Positions 52,842-61,746 of a stretch of DNA of 64,000 bases are shown here, in pieces. The stretch is from Pedobacter sp. BMA (GTDB lineage: Bacteria > Bacteroidota > Bacteroidia > Sphingobacteriales > Sphingobacteriaceae): positions 806,001 through 870,000 of the forward strand of contig NZ_LECU01000006.1 of NCBI RefSeq assembly GCF_001027745.1. Reading direction: 5' to 3'. Each line of letters begins with the position of its first letter. Position 1 is the first letter of the stretch. Made by a program: the position numbers and the translations under genes. The notes under the pieces are model-generated. The model saw only the letters and a list, made by a program, of their open reading frames with translations. It searched no databases and was not told the DNA's origin.

Positions 52842-54497
52842 TTAATTTCTTCTTTCTCTCGCTGCTGAGGTTTGTGGTCTGCCAGGTTGAACAGTTGCTT
52901 TGGGGCGGAGGATATTGTAATCTACAACGTCATTTTTCTGAGCCCATTGGGCATATTCCAACTTGAGTTTATCTACAATTTCGGGGTGTTTTGCTGCAAG
53001 GTCATTATTTTCAGCCCTGTCTTTTTCAATATCGTACAGCTCATATTTGCCACCATTGGTGCCTATTGAAACGAGTTTCCATTTTCCATCACGAATGGCT
53101 TTGTTACCACCCCTTTCCCATGCCAGTGGTTCTTTTCGCTGGATTTCCTCAGCATTTCCGGTCAACAGCGGAAGCAGGCTCTGGCCCGCTAAGGGGTTTG
53201 TTTGTACACCATTAAATGTGGCTGGATATTTGGCTCCTGCCAGTTCGTAGAAAGTAGGTGCCAGATCGATGATGTGTCCGGTTCCTTTTTTGATTGTCCC
53301 TGCTTTAATTTTTGACGGAAACCAGGCAATAAATGGGGCACTGATGCCACCTTCATAGGGCGTAGCTTTATAATTGCGGAGAGGTGAATTGCCGGTTTGT
53401 GACCAGTTGCTGTTTTGGGTTTCGTAAGAACCTGGGGCACCTACTGTTTCTGTAGTGCGCTGGCTGTAAGGTCGCGTTCCATTTCCACCCTGAGCGCCGT
53501 TATCGGAAATGAAAACGATCAGGGTATTGTCGTCTTTTTTGAGCTCTTTCAATTTACCGCGGAGCTTCCCTATACTCTGGTCTACATGATCGATCATGGC
53601 CGCAAAAACGGCCTGGCGAAGTGACCAGTATTGTTGTTCATCATATGTTAGTTTATCCCATGGTTTCACGTCCTGATCGTGTGAGGTAATTTTTTGATCC
53701 GCTGAAATGACACCTGCTTTAATGGCATTTTGATAACGTTGTTTACGGAGCGAATCCCAGCCAAGTTTGTAGACATCTTTATATTTTTCGATATCGGCTG
53801 GTAAGGCTTGCAAAGGCCAGTGGGGTGCGTTAAAGGCCAGATATAGGAAAAACGGTTTTTTATCTTTATCAGACTCGGAAATGAAATTCAGCGCGTTATT
53901 GGTAATCTCATCTGTGAGGTATTTCCCCGGTTCCAGGTAAACCGGCTTGTTGTTTCTGACTAGTGGAACAGTTGGATTTTGCTGATCGGCAATTTCATAG
54001 TAATTGCTTGCACCACCGATGAAGCCAAAGAACTGATCAAAGCCACGTTGATTTGGCCACTGGTCTTTGTCGTCGCCAACATGCCATTTTCCCGACATTA
54101 ACGTAGTGTACCCGGCATTGCGCAACACCTCTGCAAGGGTCAAACTTTCTTTATTGAGAAAGCCCTGGTAGGCTGGCAGACCGAGGTTAACGTTAAAATA
54201 GCCCACGCCAGCTTTATGTTGGTATTGACCCGTTAATACGGAGGCCCTGGTGGGGGCACATATCGAGTTGTTATAGAATTCCTTGAGTTTTAATCCGCCC
54301 TTTGCCAGTTCATTCAGGTTAGGAGTCTGGATTTCATTTGCACCATAAGGCCCGGTATCTGAAAAGCCTAAATCATCTACGAGAATGAGAATGATATTTG
54401 GTTTTTTTTGTTGTGCAAAACTAGTTGACACCGTTAATCCGATTCCTGCGCTTAATATTGCCGCCCTGATGGCGGATTTACTGATTAATATCTTCAT
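52842..54497 (-). CDS. Secreted arylsulfatase 2
   Basis: A 551-residue paralogue of the previous gene. A signal peptide ends in SFAQ. The formylglycine motif is CAPTR at 80-84 (Cys80). Metal-site motifs are VDDLGFSDTGP and LIVFISDNGAQGG. The C-terminus has GKWKLVSIGTNGGKYELYDIEKD with the final subdomain normal. It follows the susD-like gene by 23 bp. Equal length and shared motifs with sulfatase 1 indicate a tandem duplication with later divergence. Confidence 0.93.
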   Translation of the reverse strand: MKILISKSAIRAAILSAGIGLTVSTSFAQQKKPNIILILVDDLGFSDTGPYGANEIQTPNLNELAKGGLKLKEFYNNSICAPTRASVLTGQYQHKAGVGYFNVNLGLPAYQGFLNKESLTLAEVLRNAGYTTLMSGKWHVGDDKDQWPNQRGFDQFFGFIGGASNYYEIADQQNPTVPLVRNNKPVYLEPGKYLTDEITNNALNFISESDKDKKPFFLYLAFNAPHWPLQALPADIEKYKDVYKLGWDSLRKQRYQNAIKAGVISADQKITSHDQDVKPWDKLTYDEQQYWSLRQAVFAAMIDHVDQSIGKLRGKLKELKKDDNTLIVFISDNGAQGGNGTRPYSQRTTETVGAPGSYETQNSNWSQTGNSPLRNYKATPYEGGISAPFIAWFPSKIKAGTIKKGTGHIIDLAPTFYELAGAKYPATFNGVQTNPLAGQSLLPLLTGNAEEIQRKEPLAWERGGNKAIRDGKWKLVSIGTNGGKYELYDIEKDRAENNDLAAKHPEIVDKLKLEYAQWAQKNDVVDYNILRPKATVQPGRPQTSAARERRN

Positions 54498-54520
54498 GTT
54501 TTATTTGCATTGAGGGTTAA

Positions 54521-55999
54521 TTAATATCCCACCCAATCAGGGTGCTGTTTCAGTTTGGGGTTTAGGTTAATTTCCCTTAGCGGAGTAGGGAAGTGGATGT
54601 GACGTTTAGCTGCGAGTGTTTTTCCTGCGGCCTTCAAAGTTGCGATATAATAATCAGCGCCGCGTCTAACCAGGTCAAACCAGCGTTGATATTCATAAAC
54701 GAATTCTTTGCGGCGCTCCAGGAATACAGCGTCTCTAAATTCACTTTCGTTTAAAGCTGGTGAAATGTCGGCAAGTTTCGCAATACGTGCCCGTTGGCGA
54801 ACGAGGTCGATAGCAGCATAAGCGTCGGCATTTGGCCCATGATTGATTTCATTAGTGGCTTCTGCATAGATTAATAAAACCTCTGCATATCGGATAATTG
54901 GCGTGTTTTTAGACGACTGACTTTGATTGCCGATCACAGCGGGATCGTAATATTTATTAAACTGTGGCGCGAAGGTATATAGCTTGCCGTCTGTTGGGCT
55001 CACCAATTGCGTTACAAAAGTCACTGCTTTTCGCGTATCTTCATTTGCATAGGTATTATAAAGCCCTCCTGCGGTGTGAAGCGCATCGGCATAATCACCA
55101 TTAATTCCAGGTACATCTGCCGAAGCTGATCTGCTTGCAAGGCTATTGCCCTGGTAGCCTGAATTTCCCTGGAATTGTGCTGAAAAGATGTGTTCCTTTC
55201 CGTTTTTGGTAGCTACATTGAATACATCAGCAAAATTATCGAAGAGGCTATACCATTTGCTATCAATCACTTCTTTGCTTTTGGCAGCAGCATTTGACCA
55301 GTCTTTTCGCGTGAGATAGACTTTCGATAGCAGGCTTTTAGCGGAGCCCGCTGTTGCACGGCTAATATCCTTTGCTGTTTGTTGTAATGGATTGGGTAAG
55401 GATTCGGCGTCTTTTAAATCTTTAATGATTTGTGCGTAAACATCTGCTTCCGGTGATTTCGCGATATAAAGACTTTCAGGGCTTAGGCTCGTGGTTTCTT
55501 TTAGTATGAGCGGCACATCGCCAAACCACCGCACAAGATTAAAATAATGCAGTGCTCTCAAAAATTTTGCTTCATTAATCAGTTTCGCTCTTGATTGCTC
55601 ACTAATCTGGCTGGCATCAATCAAAGCAATTTTTTCGATAGCAATGTTTGAAACGTTGATGGCGTCATAACTTTGTTTCCAGAGTTGTTCCATTCTGTCA
55701 TTTGATGAATCGTGTGTGAGCCCTGAAATTGCCCGTACATGGGCATTTCTTGCCCGTGGTCCGGCTTCGTAGTCATCGGTAGCCATTTCAACTCCGATCT
55801 GGAGCAGGCTGTTGTAAAGCGACTGGCCGCTATCATATAATTTTCGGTAAGCGGCGGTAACAGCAGCGGTGGCTTGTGACTCATTTTGATAAAATTCGCT
55901 GGTTACCAATATCGATTCGGGCTTTTCATCAAGTTTGCTGCAACTCCACACCGTAAGCAAACTAACAGTGAAAAGGTACAATATTATATTCTTTCTCAT
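54521..55999 (-). CDS. SusD/RagB-type surface lipoprotein 2
   Basis: A 492-residue lipoprotein (LLTVWSC lipobox). SusD helices are visible: SQATAAVTAAYRKLYDSGQS and EAKFLRALHYFNLVRWFGDVPL is read as FLRALHYFNLVRWFGDVPL. The C-terminal part holds RYAEVLLIYAEATNEIN and AVFLERRKEFVYEYQRWFDL. It follows the SusC gene by 11 bp and precedes the two sulfatases, so the four form one operon. It would bind the sulfated ligand at the surface. Confidence 0.95.
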   Translation of the reverse strand: MRKNIILYLFTVSLLTVWSCSKLDEKPESILVTSEFYQNESQATAAVTAAYRKLYDSGQSLYNSLLQIGVEMATDDYEAGPRARNAHVRAISGLTHDSSNDRMEQLWKQSYDAINVSNIAIEKIALIDASQISEQSRAKLINEAKFLRALHYFNLVRWFGDVPLILKETTSLSPESLYIAKSPEADVYAQIIKDLKDAESLPNPLQQTAKDISRATAGSAKSLLSKVYLTRKDWSNAAAKSKEVIDSKWYSLFDNFADVFNVATKNGKEHIFSAQFQGNSGYQGNSLASRSASADVPGINGDYADALHTAGGLYNTYANEDTRKAVTFVTQLVSPTDGKLYTFAPQFNKYYDPAVIGNQSQSSKNTPIIRYAEVLLIYAEATNEINHGPNADAYAAIDLVRQRARIAKLADISPALNESEFRDAVFLERRKEFVYEYQRWFDLVRRGADYYIATLKAAGKTLAAKRHIHFPTPLREINLNPKLKQHPDWVGY

Positions 56000-56010
56000 A
56001 TCTGATCAGG

Positions 56011-59000
56011 TTATAGTGTGATTTTTATTCCGGCGTAAATGGCTCTGGATACAGGGTAAATCCCTGAATCTGTTCCGGGAGAAACATTGCTTCCTGATGT
56101 AATTTCAGGATCAAATCCGGTGTATTTTGTCCATGTCAATAGATTCTGGCCGCTTACGTAGAAATAGATGTTATTTATTTTAGCCTTTTGAGTAAAAGCT
56201 TTGGGTAAGGTGTAGCCTAGATTCACATTCTTTAATCTAAGGAAAGAACCGTCCTCAATAAACCGGTCTGAGAACACAGGCGCAGGATCCAGTTTTGCTC
56301 TTGGAATAGTTTGGCTTGGATTTGTGGGTGTCCATCGATCTAATGCCGATGCTGAAGCGTTCTGCTGTCCGGTGAACAATTCCAGTGTTTGCTTATTGGC
56401 ATTCAGGATCTGGTTGCCATAAGCACCCTGGATAAATATAGACAAATCGATACCCCTCCACTCAAAGGTGTTGGTTAAACCGAAGATGAAATCTGGTTGG
56501 GCGTTGCCAATAATGGTTCTGTCTAATGCCGTAGTGAAAGTACCATCGCCATTTAAATCTTTATATATTCTGTCACCAGCCTTAGGAACGGCGCTTCCGG
56601 TGTATTTACCTTTGGCAGCTTCTTCACCCGTTTGCAGAATTCCATCGGTGACTGTTCCATAGAAACTTCCCAATGGCTCACCAACGCGTATAATGTAGTT
56701 GCCAGTGATATAGGATGTTGCGCCATTACCAATGGTTAATACCTTATTCCTATTTACAGAAAAGTTTACATTTGTGTTCCAGGTAAAGCCATCAGTTAAA
56801 TTTCTGGTGTTCAATCCAATTTCAAAACCTTTATTACTTACTGATCCGAAATTCTGTAAAACGGAAGCCTGTCCGGTAGTCCATGGCAATTCTACGTTCA
56901 GTAATAAATCAGTTGTTTTTTTGTAATAGGCATCCAGTGTGAGTTGGATACGGTTGTTGAACAGGCCAATGTCTAAGCCTGTATTGTATTGGTAGGTTGT
57001 TTCCCAGCTTAACTGATCATTGGCAATTCGAGTGGGTGCGAAACCGGTAAGAATATTTCCGCCAATGATGTAGGTATAAGTTCCCAAAGTAGCCAGCGAC
57101 TGATATTCTCCAATTTCAAGGTTCCCTGTAGTACCAAAGCTGGCGCGGAGTTTTAAATCGCTGAATGTTTTAAGCAAAGGTTGGAAGAATTTTTCGTTGC
57201 TTAACTTCCATGATAAGGCGGCGGAAGGAAAGTAACCCCATTTATTGCCCGCACCGAATCTGGATGAACCATCAGCACGTAAACTGGCCGTTACAAAGTA
57301 TCTGCGATCGTAGTTGTAATTTATACGGCCCAGGTAGGAATGAAGAATCCACTGTGAGGCGTCTGAAGCCGGGCGTACAAGGGTTGATCCACTTTGCAAC
57401 GAATTATAGCTCAGGTCGTCGAGTATAAAGTTTTGTGCCCCTGCGTTGAATTCTTCAATCCGATATTCCTGTTGTGTAAAGCCTGCCAATAAATCAAAGT
57501 TGTTTTTGCCAATGGTTTTATTGTAAGTGATCGTATTTTCATTTAGCCATGAGTACGAGTTTAAAGCACCTCTGGCGGCAGTTCCATTTGTCAGGCTACC
57601 CTCGTAAATTGTAGCCGGGATATAACTTTTTTCAATGCCATTATTTATGTCAGTACCAAATAATACTTTCACGTTTAGTCCTGGGATGATGGTGTATTCT
57701 GCGAAGGCCGTCCCCAGTAAGCGGTTGGTAGTTGATTTATTAACCTGTTCATTAAGGGAAGCAATGGGGTTTGCGAAAATGTTTTCGAACGGGTTTCTGA
57801 GTGTATAAGTTCCGTTAGGCTGATAAACGCTTGCAGTTGCAGGCATGGTGAGTAAGCCACTGATGATACCAGAAGGAGACAGGTTCGCATCAGATTTACT
57901 GAAATTCAGGCTGGCACTAATTTTCAATTTTTCGAATGGATTGGCATCAACATTCGCTCTGAAACTCAGTCTGCTAAAATCCGTATTCTTAACAATCCCA
58001 TCCTGTCTGAAGTAATTTGCCGAAAGGAGATATCTGGTTTTTGAATTTCCTCCACTTACTGAAAGGTTGTGATTTTGGGTATTTGCAGATCTGAACGCCT
58101 CATCCTGCCAATCGGTACCTGTGCCGAGATTATTAATCTGCGCCTGACTCAGGTACTGAAAACGACCGTTTGCAGGCGTTGCATCATATAAGGCGTCGTT
58201 GCGCAGGATGGCAAAGTCGCGGGCGTTTAATAAATCAATTTTCTTGCGTAGCGACTGCACACCTACACTGCCTTCGTAGTTGATTGCGGCACGATCTGCC
58301 TTGCCTTTTTTTGTAGTTACGATCACCACGCCGTTTGCGCCGCGGGATCCATAAATGGCAGTTGCAGATGCGTCTTTTAAAATATCAATGGTTTCGATAT
58401 CTGCTGGATTAATGCTGGATAATGGATTGATTAACGTGCCGCTAACTACGCCAGACGTGGTTGGACTATTATAGACCGGGAATCCATCAATCACATACAG
58501 CGGTTCATTTCCTCCCTGAATTGAGCTTCCTCCCCTGATTCGAATACTTACGCCGCCTCCTGGTTGTCCTGAAGTTTGTGTAACCTGTACGCCTGCTGCG
58601 GCACCTTTCAGCGCCTGATCCAGTGATGATACCGGCTGCTTTAATGCTGTTTGTGAAATCGTTGAAATTGATCCGGTTAAGTCGCTCTTTTTTTGAGTAC
58701 CATAGCCCACTACAACCAGGTCGTTGAGATTATTGGCGGTTTCTTCCAATTCGATATCAAGATGTTTACCTGTTGCTATGACCTCGGTTTTTTTATATCC
58801 AATGTAGCTTACCAATAAGGTATAGGGGAATTTCTGCCCGGTTACAAAGTTGAATCTACCCTGGTCATCTGTTACTACTTCGTGTGTGGTGCCCTGAATG
58901 TGTACAATTGCGCCCGGAATAGGCTGTTTGTCTTTCGCATCCAGTACCCGCCCGGTGAGGGTTGAATTGACCAGAGGCTGGGTTTTGATTTGTGCCTGGG

Positions 59001-59136
59001 CATACACGACGTACAGGCTAAAAGCCATTGCGACAAGCATTGGCTTTTTGATTTCTTTAAATCTGTACCTCAGTTTGTTGAAACTATTTCGCAGCACAGA
59101 TTGAAAGGTCATCCCGACCTTTTCATTTATTTGCAT
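56011..59136 (-). CDS. SusC/RagA-type TonB-dependent outer-membrane transporter 2
   Basis: A 1041-residue transporter. A signal-like hydrophobic segment ends in YVVYAQA after a long basic N-terminus. The regulatory-like domain has LTGRVLDAKDKQPIPGAIVH. The plug has VVVGYGTQKKSDLTGSIST, then IRIRGGSSIQGGNEPLYVID, and TAIYGSRGANGVVIVTT. The barrel ends in AGIKITL. It heads the operon with SusD 2 and both sulfatases, a sulfatase-type utilisation locus. The substrate is unknown. Confidence 0.95.
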   Translation of the reverse strand: MQINEKVGMTFQSVLRNSFNKLRYRFKEIKKPMLVAMAFSLYVVYAQAQIKTQPLVNSTLTGRVLDAKDKQPIPGAIVHIQGTTHEVVTDDQGRFNFVTGQKFPYTLLVSYIGYKKTEVIATGKHLDIELEETANNLNDLVVVGYGTQKKSDLTGSISTISQTALKQPVSSLDQALKGAAAGVQVTQTSGQPGGGVSIRIRGGSSIQGGNEPLYVIDGFPVYNSPTTSGVVSGTLINPLSSINPADIETIDILKDASATAIYGSRGANGVVIVTTKKGKADRAAINYEGSVGVQSLRKKIDLLNARDFAILRNDALYDATPANGRFQYLSQAQINNLGTGTDWQDEAFRSANTQNHNLSVSGGNSKTRYLLSANYFRQDGIVKNTDFSRLSFRANVDANPFEKLKISASLNFSKSDANLSPSGIISGLLTMPATASVYQPNGTYTLRNPFENIFANPIASLNEQVNKSTTNRLLGTAFAEYTIIPGLNVKVLFGTDINNGIEKSYIPATIYEGSLTNGTAARGALNSYSWLNENTITYNKTIGKNNFDLLAGFTQQEYRIEEFNAGAQNFILDDLSYNSLQSGSTLVRPASDASQWILHSYLGRINYNYDRRYFVTASLRADGSSRFGAGNKWGYFPSAALSWKLSNEKFFQPLLKTFSDLKLRASFGTTGNLEIGEYQSLATLGTYTYIIGGNILTGFAPTRIANDQLSWETTYQYNTGLDIGLFNNRIQLTLDAYYKKTTDLLLNVELPWTTGQASVLQNFGSVSNKGFEIGLNTRNLTDGFTWNTNVNFSVNRNKVLTIGNGATSYITGNYIIRVGEPLGSFYGTVTDGILQTGEEAAKGKYTGSAVPKAGDRIYKDLNGDGTFTTALDRTIIGNAQPDFIFGLTNTFEWRGIDLSIFIQGAYGNQILNANKQTLELFTGQQNASASALDRWTPTNPSQTIPRAKLDPAPVFSDRFIEDGSFLRLKNVNLGYTLPKAFTQKAKINNIYFYVSGQNLLTWTKYTGFDPEITSGSNVSPGTDSGIYPVSRAIYAGIKITL

Positions 59137-59761
59137 ATCTTTAATGGGTTTATTTTGTCAGTTGGAACAGGCGCCAACGCCAATTGATAGCCTGTTTCAT
59201 TAATTTGAACCTGGGAGGGATGCACTGCATTCCTCTCCTTTTTATGTTAATTTATTTCTTGTTAATTTCCTCCTCTCTTATTTATCGCCAACTTCTTAAA
59301 GCCAGGCAATTGAATGCTATTGATCACTATTTTGTTGTTTCTCTCAAGGAGTAAACAGGGCTATGCCAGGTAATGATATATTTCTTTTCAAGATTTAAAG
59401 TTTACAGGTGTTTTCAAATAGTCGAATTGATATTTGCTTATTCCAGTACAAAGACTGGGCTATCGTATATTTTTCAACAACAACACATGTTTGCCATTCG
59501 CATAGAAAATTCTAAATTTTTTACGAAATCAGGGGGGATGATGGCACCGTGAACTGACATGGTCTATTGTTTTTTTCTTCGCTTATTCCGGGCAAATTTA
59601 AAAATAAAACTTACAACTGCAATTATATCTATAGAATTAGTAGATATAATTTTAACGCTGCATTTAGTTTCCAGTTTTTTAGGTAATCTGAAATCTGTTT
59701 ATTTATTTAGGTAAACAATGATTAATGCTATACTTTTGCATTTTGAGCTATCGTTTAAAGC
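59137..59761. other. Long intergenic region between divergent susC and DUF4271 genes
   Basis: 625 bp with no supported gene on either strand. It should carry the promoter of the minus-strand susC operon, which I could not place, and that of the plus-strand DUF4271 gene near its end. It is A/T-rich without repeats that I could recognise. Confidence 0.6.
59731..59738 (+). promoter_or_regulatory. Candidate -7 element of the DUF4271 gene
   Basis: TACTTTTG matches TAnnTTTG exactly, 23 bp before the ATG at 59762. The -33 position has no clear TTTG. Confidence 0.45.
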
Positions 59762-60739
59762 ATGTCGAAATTTTTTTACCTTTTGTTTGCCTTTCTTTTG
59801 TCTGCAAGTGTTTTAGCAGCTCAGGAACCCGTTAGTGGCTTAGATTCGGTTGCGGCGGTAAAATATCGGTATAAAAGATATAGGGTGGATTCAGCTACAG
59901 AAGCACGTCAGGTTTTTGTTACTGATTCTTTGATGAGACATACCTGGGTATTGCCTGACAGCTTGATTAACAAGGGCGCTCTGCTTGATACACTTCAGAA
60001 AGAATACATTTATCCTAAACTTGATTTACTTGCCTGGCAACACCAATACCAGCACTTAAAGAAAAAAGCAAATCCTTACCAGCTGGGTACCCGTATAAGA
60101 AAGGGGAATGTAGGGTTATTGGGTTTTGTATTTCTAATGCTGATTATTTTTGCGATCCTGAAGTATGCATTTTCGAAGCAGCTATATGCCATTGTCCAAT
60201 CTTTCTTCAGCAACCGGATATTAAATAACATTAATAAAGAAGATAACCTGTTTAGCTCCTGGCCGTTTTTGTTGCTTTTCGTGCAATTTGGTTTTGTGTT
60301 CGGAATGTTCTTCTTTCTGGTTGCGCAGTGGAAAGATATGTATCAGGCAAAAGACGGATTTAAGTTTTTCTTTACCATCTCTGTTACTATAATTGTTTTT
60401 TATGCCCTTAAGATGTTGGTATTGAGGTTTTTGGGTTTTCTGTTTAATGTTCAAAAACCAGTAGGTGAATACATCTCCATATTGTATTTGAGTTATTTTA
60501 ATGCTTCACTTTTGTTTATTCCCCTTGTAGTGTCGTTTGCATTATCCCCACTTAAATATGGTGAAGCATATATTGTGTTGGCATTCTTATTGTTAGGACT
60601 GATTTTTGCTATACAATTATTGCGGGCGGGAGTGACGATACTTTCAAATAATAAGTTTTCAAAAATGCATTTAATTTTGTACTTTTGCGCCCTCGAAATA
60701 TGTCCTATTTTAATACTAATTAAAACTATAGGATTGTAG
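59762..60739 (+). CDS. DUF4271 membrane protein
   Basis: A 325-residue protein with a signal peptide (SKFFYLLFAFLLSASVLAAQ). A short periplasmic stretch is followed from about 120 by six or seven membrane helices (GLLGFVFLMLIIFAILKYAF, WPFLLLFVQFGFVFGMFFFL and others). It fits DUF4271, a Bacteroidota family often next to uroporphyrinogen-III synthase and gliding genes. Its role is unknown. It lies 14 bp upstream of the hemD-like gene, in the same direction, so the two are likely co-transcribed. Confidence 0.85.
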   Translation: MSKFFYLLFAFLLSASVLAAQEPVSGLDSVAAVKYRYKRYRVDSATEARQVFVTDSLMRHTWVLPDSLINKGALLDTLQKEYIYPKLDLLAWQHQYQHLKKKANPYQLGTRIRKGNVGLLGFVFLMLIIFAILKYAFSKQLYAIVQSFFSNRILNNINKEDNLFSSWPFLLLFVQFGFVFGMFFFLVAQWKDMYQAKDGFKFFFTISVTIIVFYALKMLVLRFLGFLFNVQKPVGEYISILYLSYFNASLLFIPLVVSFALSPLKYGEAYIVLAFLLLGLIFAIQLLRAGVTILSNNKFSKMHLILYFCALEICPILILIKTIGL

Positions 60740-60753
60740 CAGGAAAAAGGAAA

Positions 60754-61524
60754 ATGCAAGAAAAGAACGACTCTAGAATTCGCAAAGTGAAAAGTATTTT
60801 GGTTACATTACCAAAACCTGAAACAGAAAAATCTCCTTACTACGATTTGGCTAAAAAACACAACTTAAAGGTTGATTTCAGGTCATTTATCCATGTTGAA
60901 GGAGTGCCGGCAAGGGACTTTAGGAAAGATAAGATTAACCTTGCTGATTTCACAGCGGTTATTTTTACCAGCCGCAACGCAGCGGATCATTTCTTCAGAA
61001 TCTGCGAAGAAATGCGTTATGAAGTACCAGCTGAGCTGAAGTATTTTTGTCTGTCTGAAACTATCGCGTTGTATTTACAGAAATATATACAATACCGTAA
61101 ACGCAAAATCTTTTTTGGAAAGCAAACAGCGGCCGACCTTGCGGAAGTGTTAAAAAAACATGCAAGCGAAAAATTTTTGTACCCATGTTCTGACGTAGCT
61201 ACAGAAGATACGATGAAATTTCTGGAAAAAAGCGGATATGATTTTACACCGGCTGTATTATTTAGAACGGTAGTGAGTGACTTGTCTGATCTTGCTGAAG
61301 TTTTTTACGATGTAATCGCTTTCTTTAGTCCTTCCAGTATTCAATCTTTATTTAAAAATTTCCCTGATTTTAAGCAGAATAATACCCGTATTGCGGCTTT
61401 TGGTGTGAATACCAGTAAGGCTTGTACGGACATGGATCTGATTGTAGATATTGCAGCACCAACCCCGGGTGTTCCCTCAATGACTATGGCTATTGAGAAT
61501 TACATTAAAGTATCTAATAAATAA
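60754..61524 (+). CDS. Uroporphyrinogen-III synthase-like protein
   Basis: A 256-residue protein of the HemD family. Two alpha/beta halves are seen: SILVTLPKPETEKSPYYDLA and FTAVIFTSRNAADHFFRICE in the first, then FLYPCSDVATEDTMKFLEKS with VIAFFSPSSIQSLFKNFPDF and IAAFGVNTSKAC in the second. The enzyme closes and rearranges hydroxymethylbilane in tetrapyrrole synthesis. Sequence divergence in this Bacteroidota subgroup is large and the gene sits beside gld genes rather than other hem genes, so an altered role is possible. No hem gene neighbours it. Confidence 0.78.
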   Translation: MQEKNDSRIRKVKSILVTLPKPETEKSPYYDLAKKHNLKVDFRSFIHVEGVPARDFRKDKINLADFTAVIFTSRNAADHFFRICEEMRYEVPAELKYFCLSETIALYLQKYIQYRKRKIFFGKQTAADLAEVLKKHASEKFLYPCSDVATEDTMKFLEKSGYDFTPAVLFRTVVSDLSDLAEVFYDVIAFFSPSSIQSLFKNFPDFKQNNTRIAAFGVNTSKACTDMDLIVDIAAPTPGVPSMTMAIENYIKVSNK

Positions 61525-61538
61525 TACATTAAATATTT

Positions 61539-61571
61539 TTTGTTAGTCAATACAATAAATGCGTAACTTTG
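61539..61571 (+). promoter_or_regulatory. Promoter of the gldK-gldL-gldM operon
   Basis: TTTG at 61539, 21-bp spacer, TAACTTTG at 61564. Both boxes match the Bacteroidota consensus (TTTG, TAnnTTTG). Transcription would begin near 61578, leaving about 170 nt of untranslated leader before gldK. The -7 box lies at the end of the left arm of a palindrome. Confidence 0.6.
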
Positions 61572-61600
61572 CTGTTATTAGAGAGTTACGCATTTATTGT
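61552..61600. repeat. Perfect 17-bp inverted repeat over the gldK promoter
   Basis: ACAATAAATGCGTAACT at 61552-61568 and its exact complement at 61584-61600, with a 15-bp spacer. No T-run follows on either strand, so it is not an ordinary terminator. It spans the -7 box and the expected start site, fitting an operator. Confidence 0.85.
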
Positions 61601-61746
61601 AACAAGAATATTAGGCTCCGTAGTTTTGATAAACCAACTTTCTTTGTTAAATAATACTATTTGGCGTAAAATATTTGCTTTTGTTGATAATTTCAGTGAT
61701 TTTTGAGAAAATTGCTCCTAATCGTGCTTTGCACACCATAACGAAT

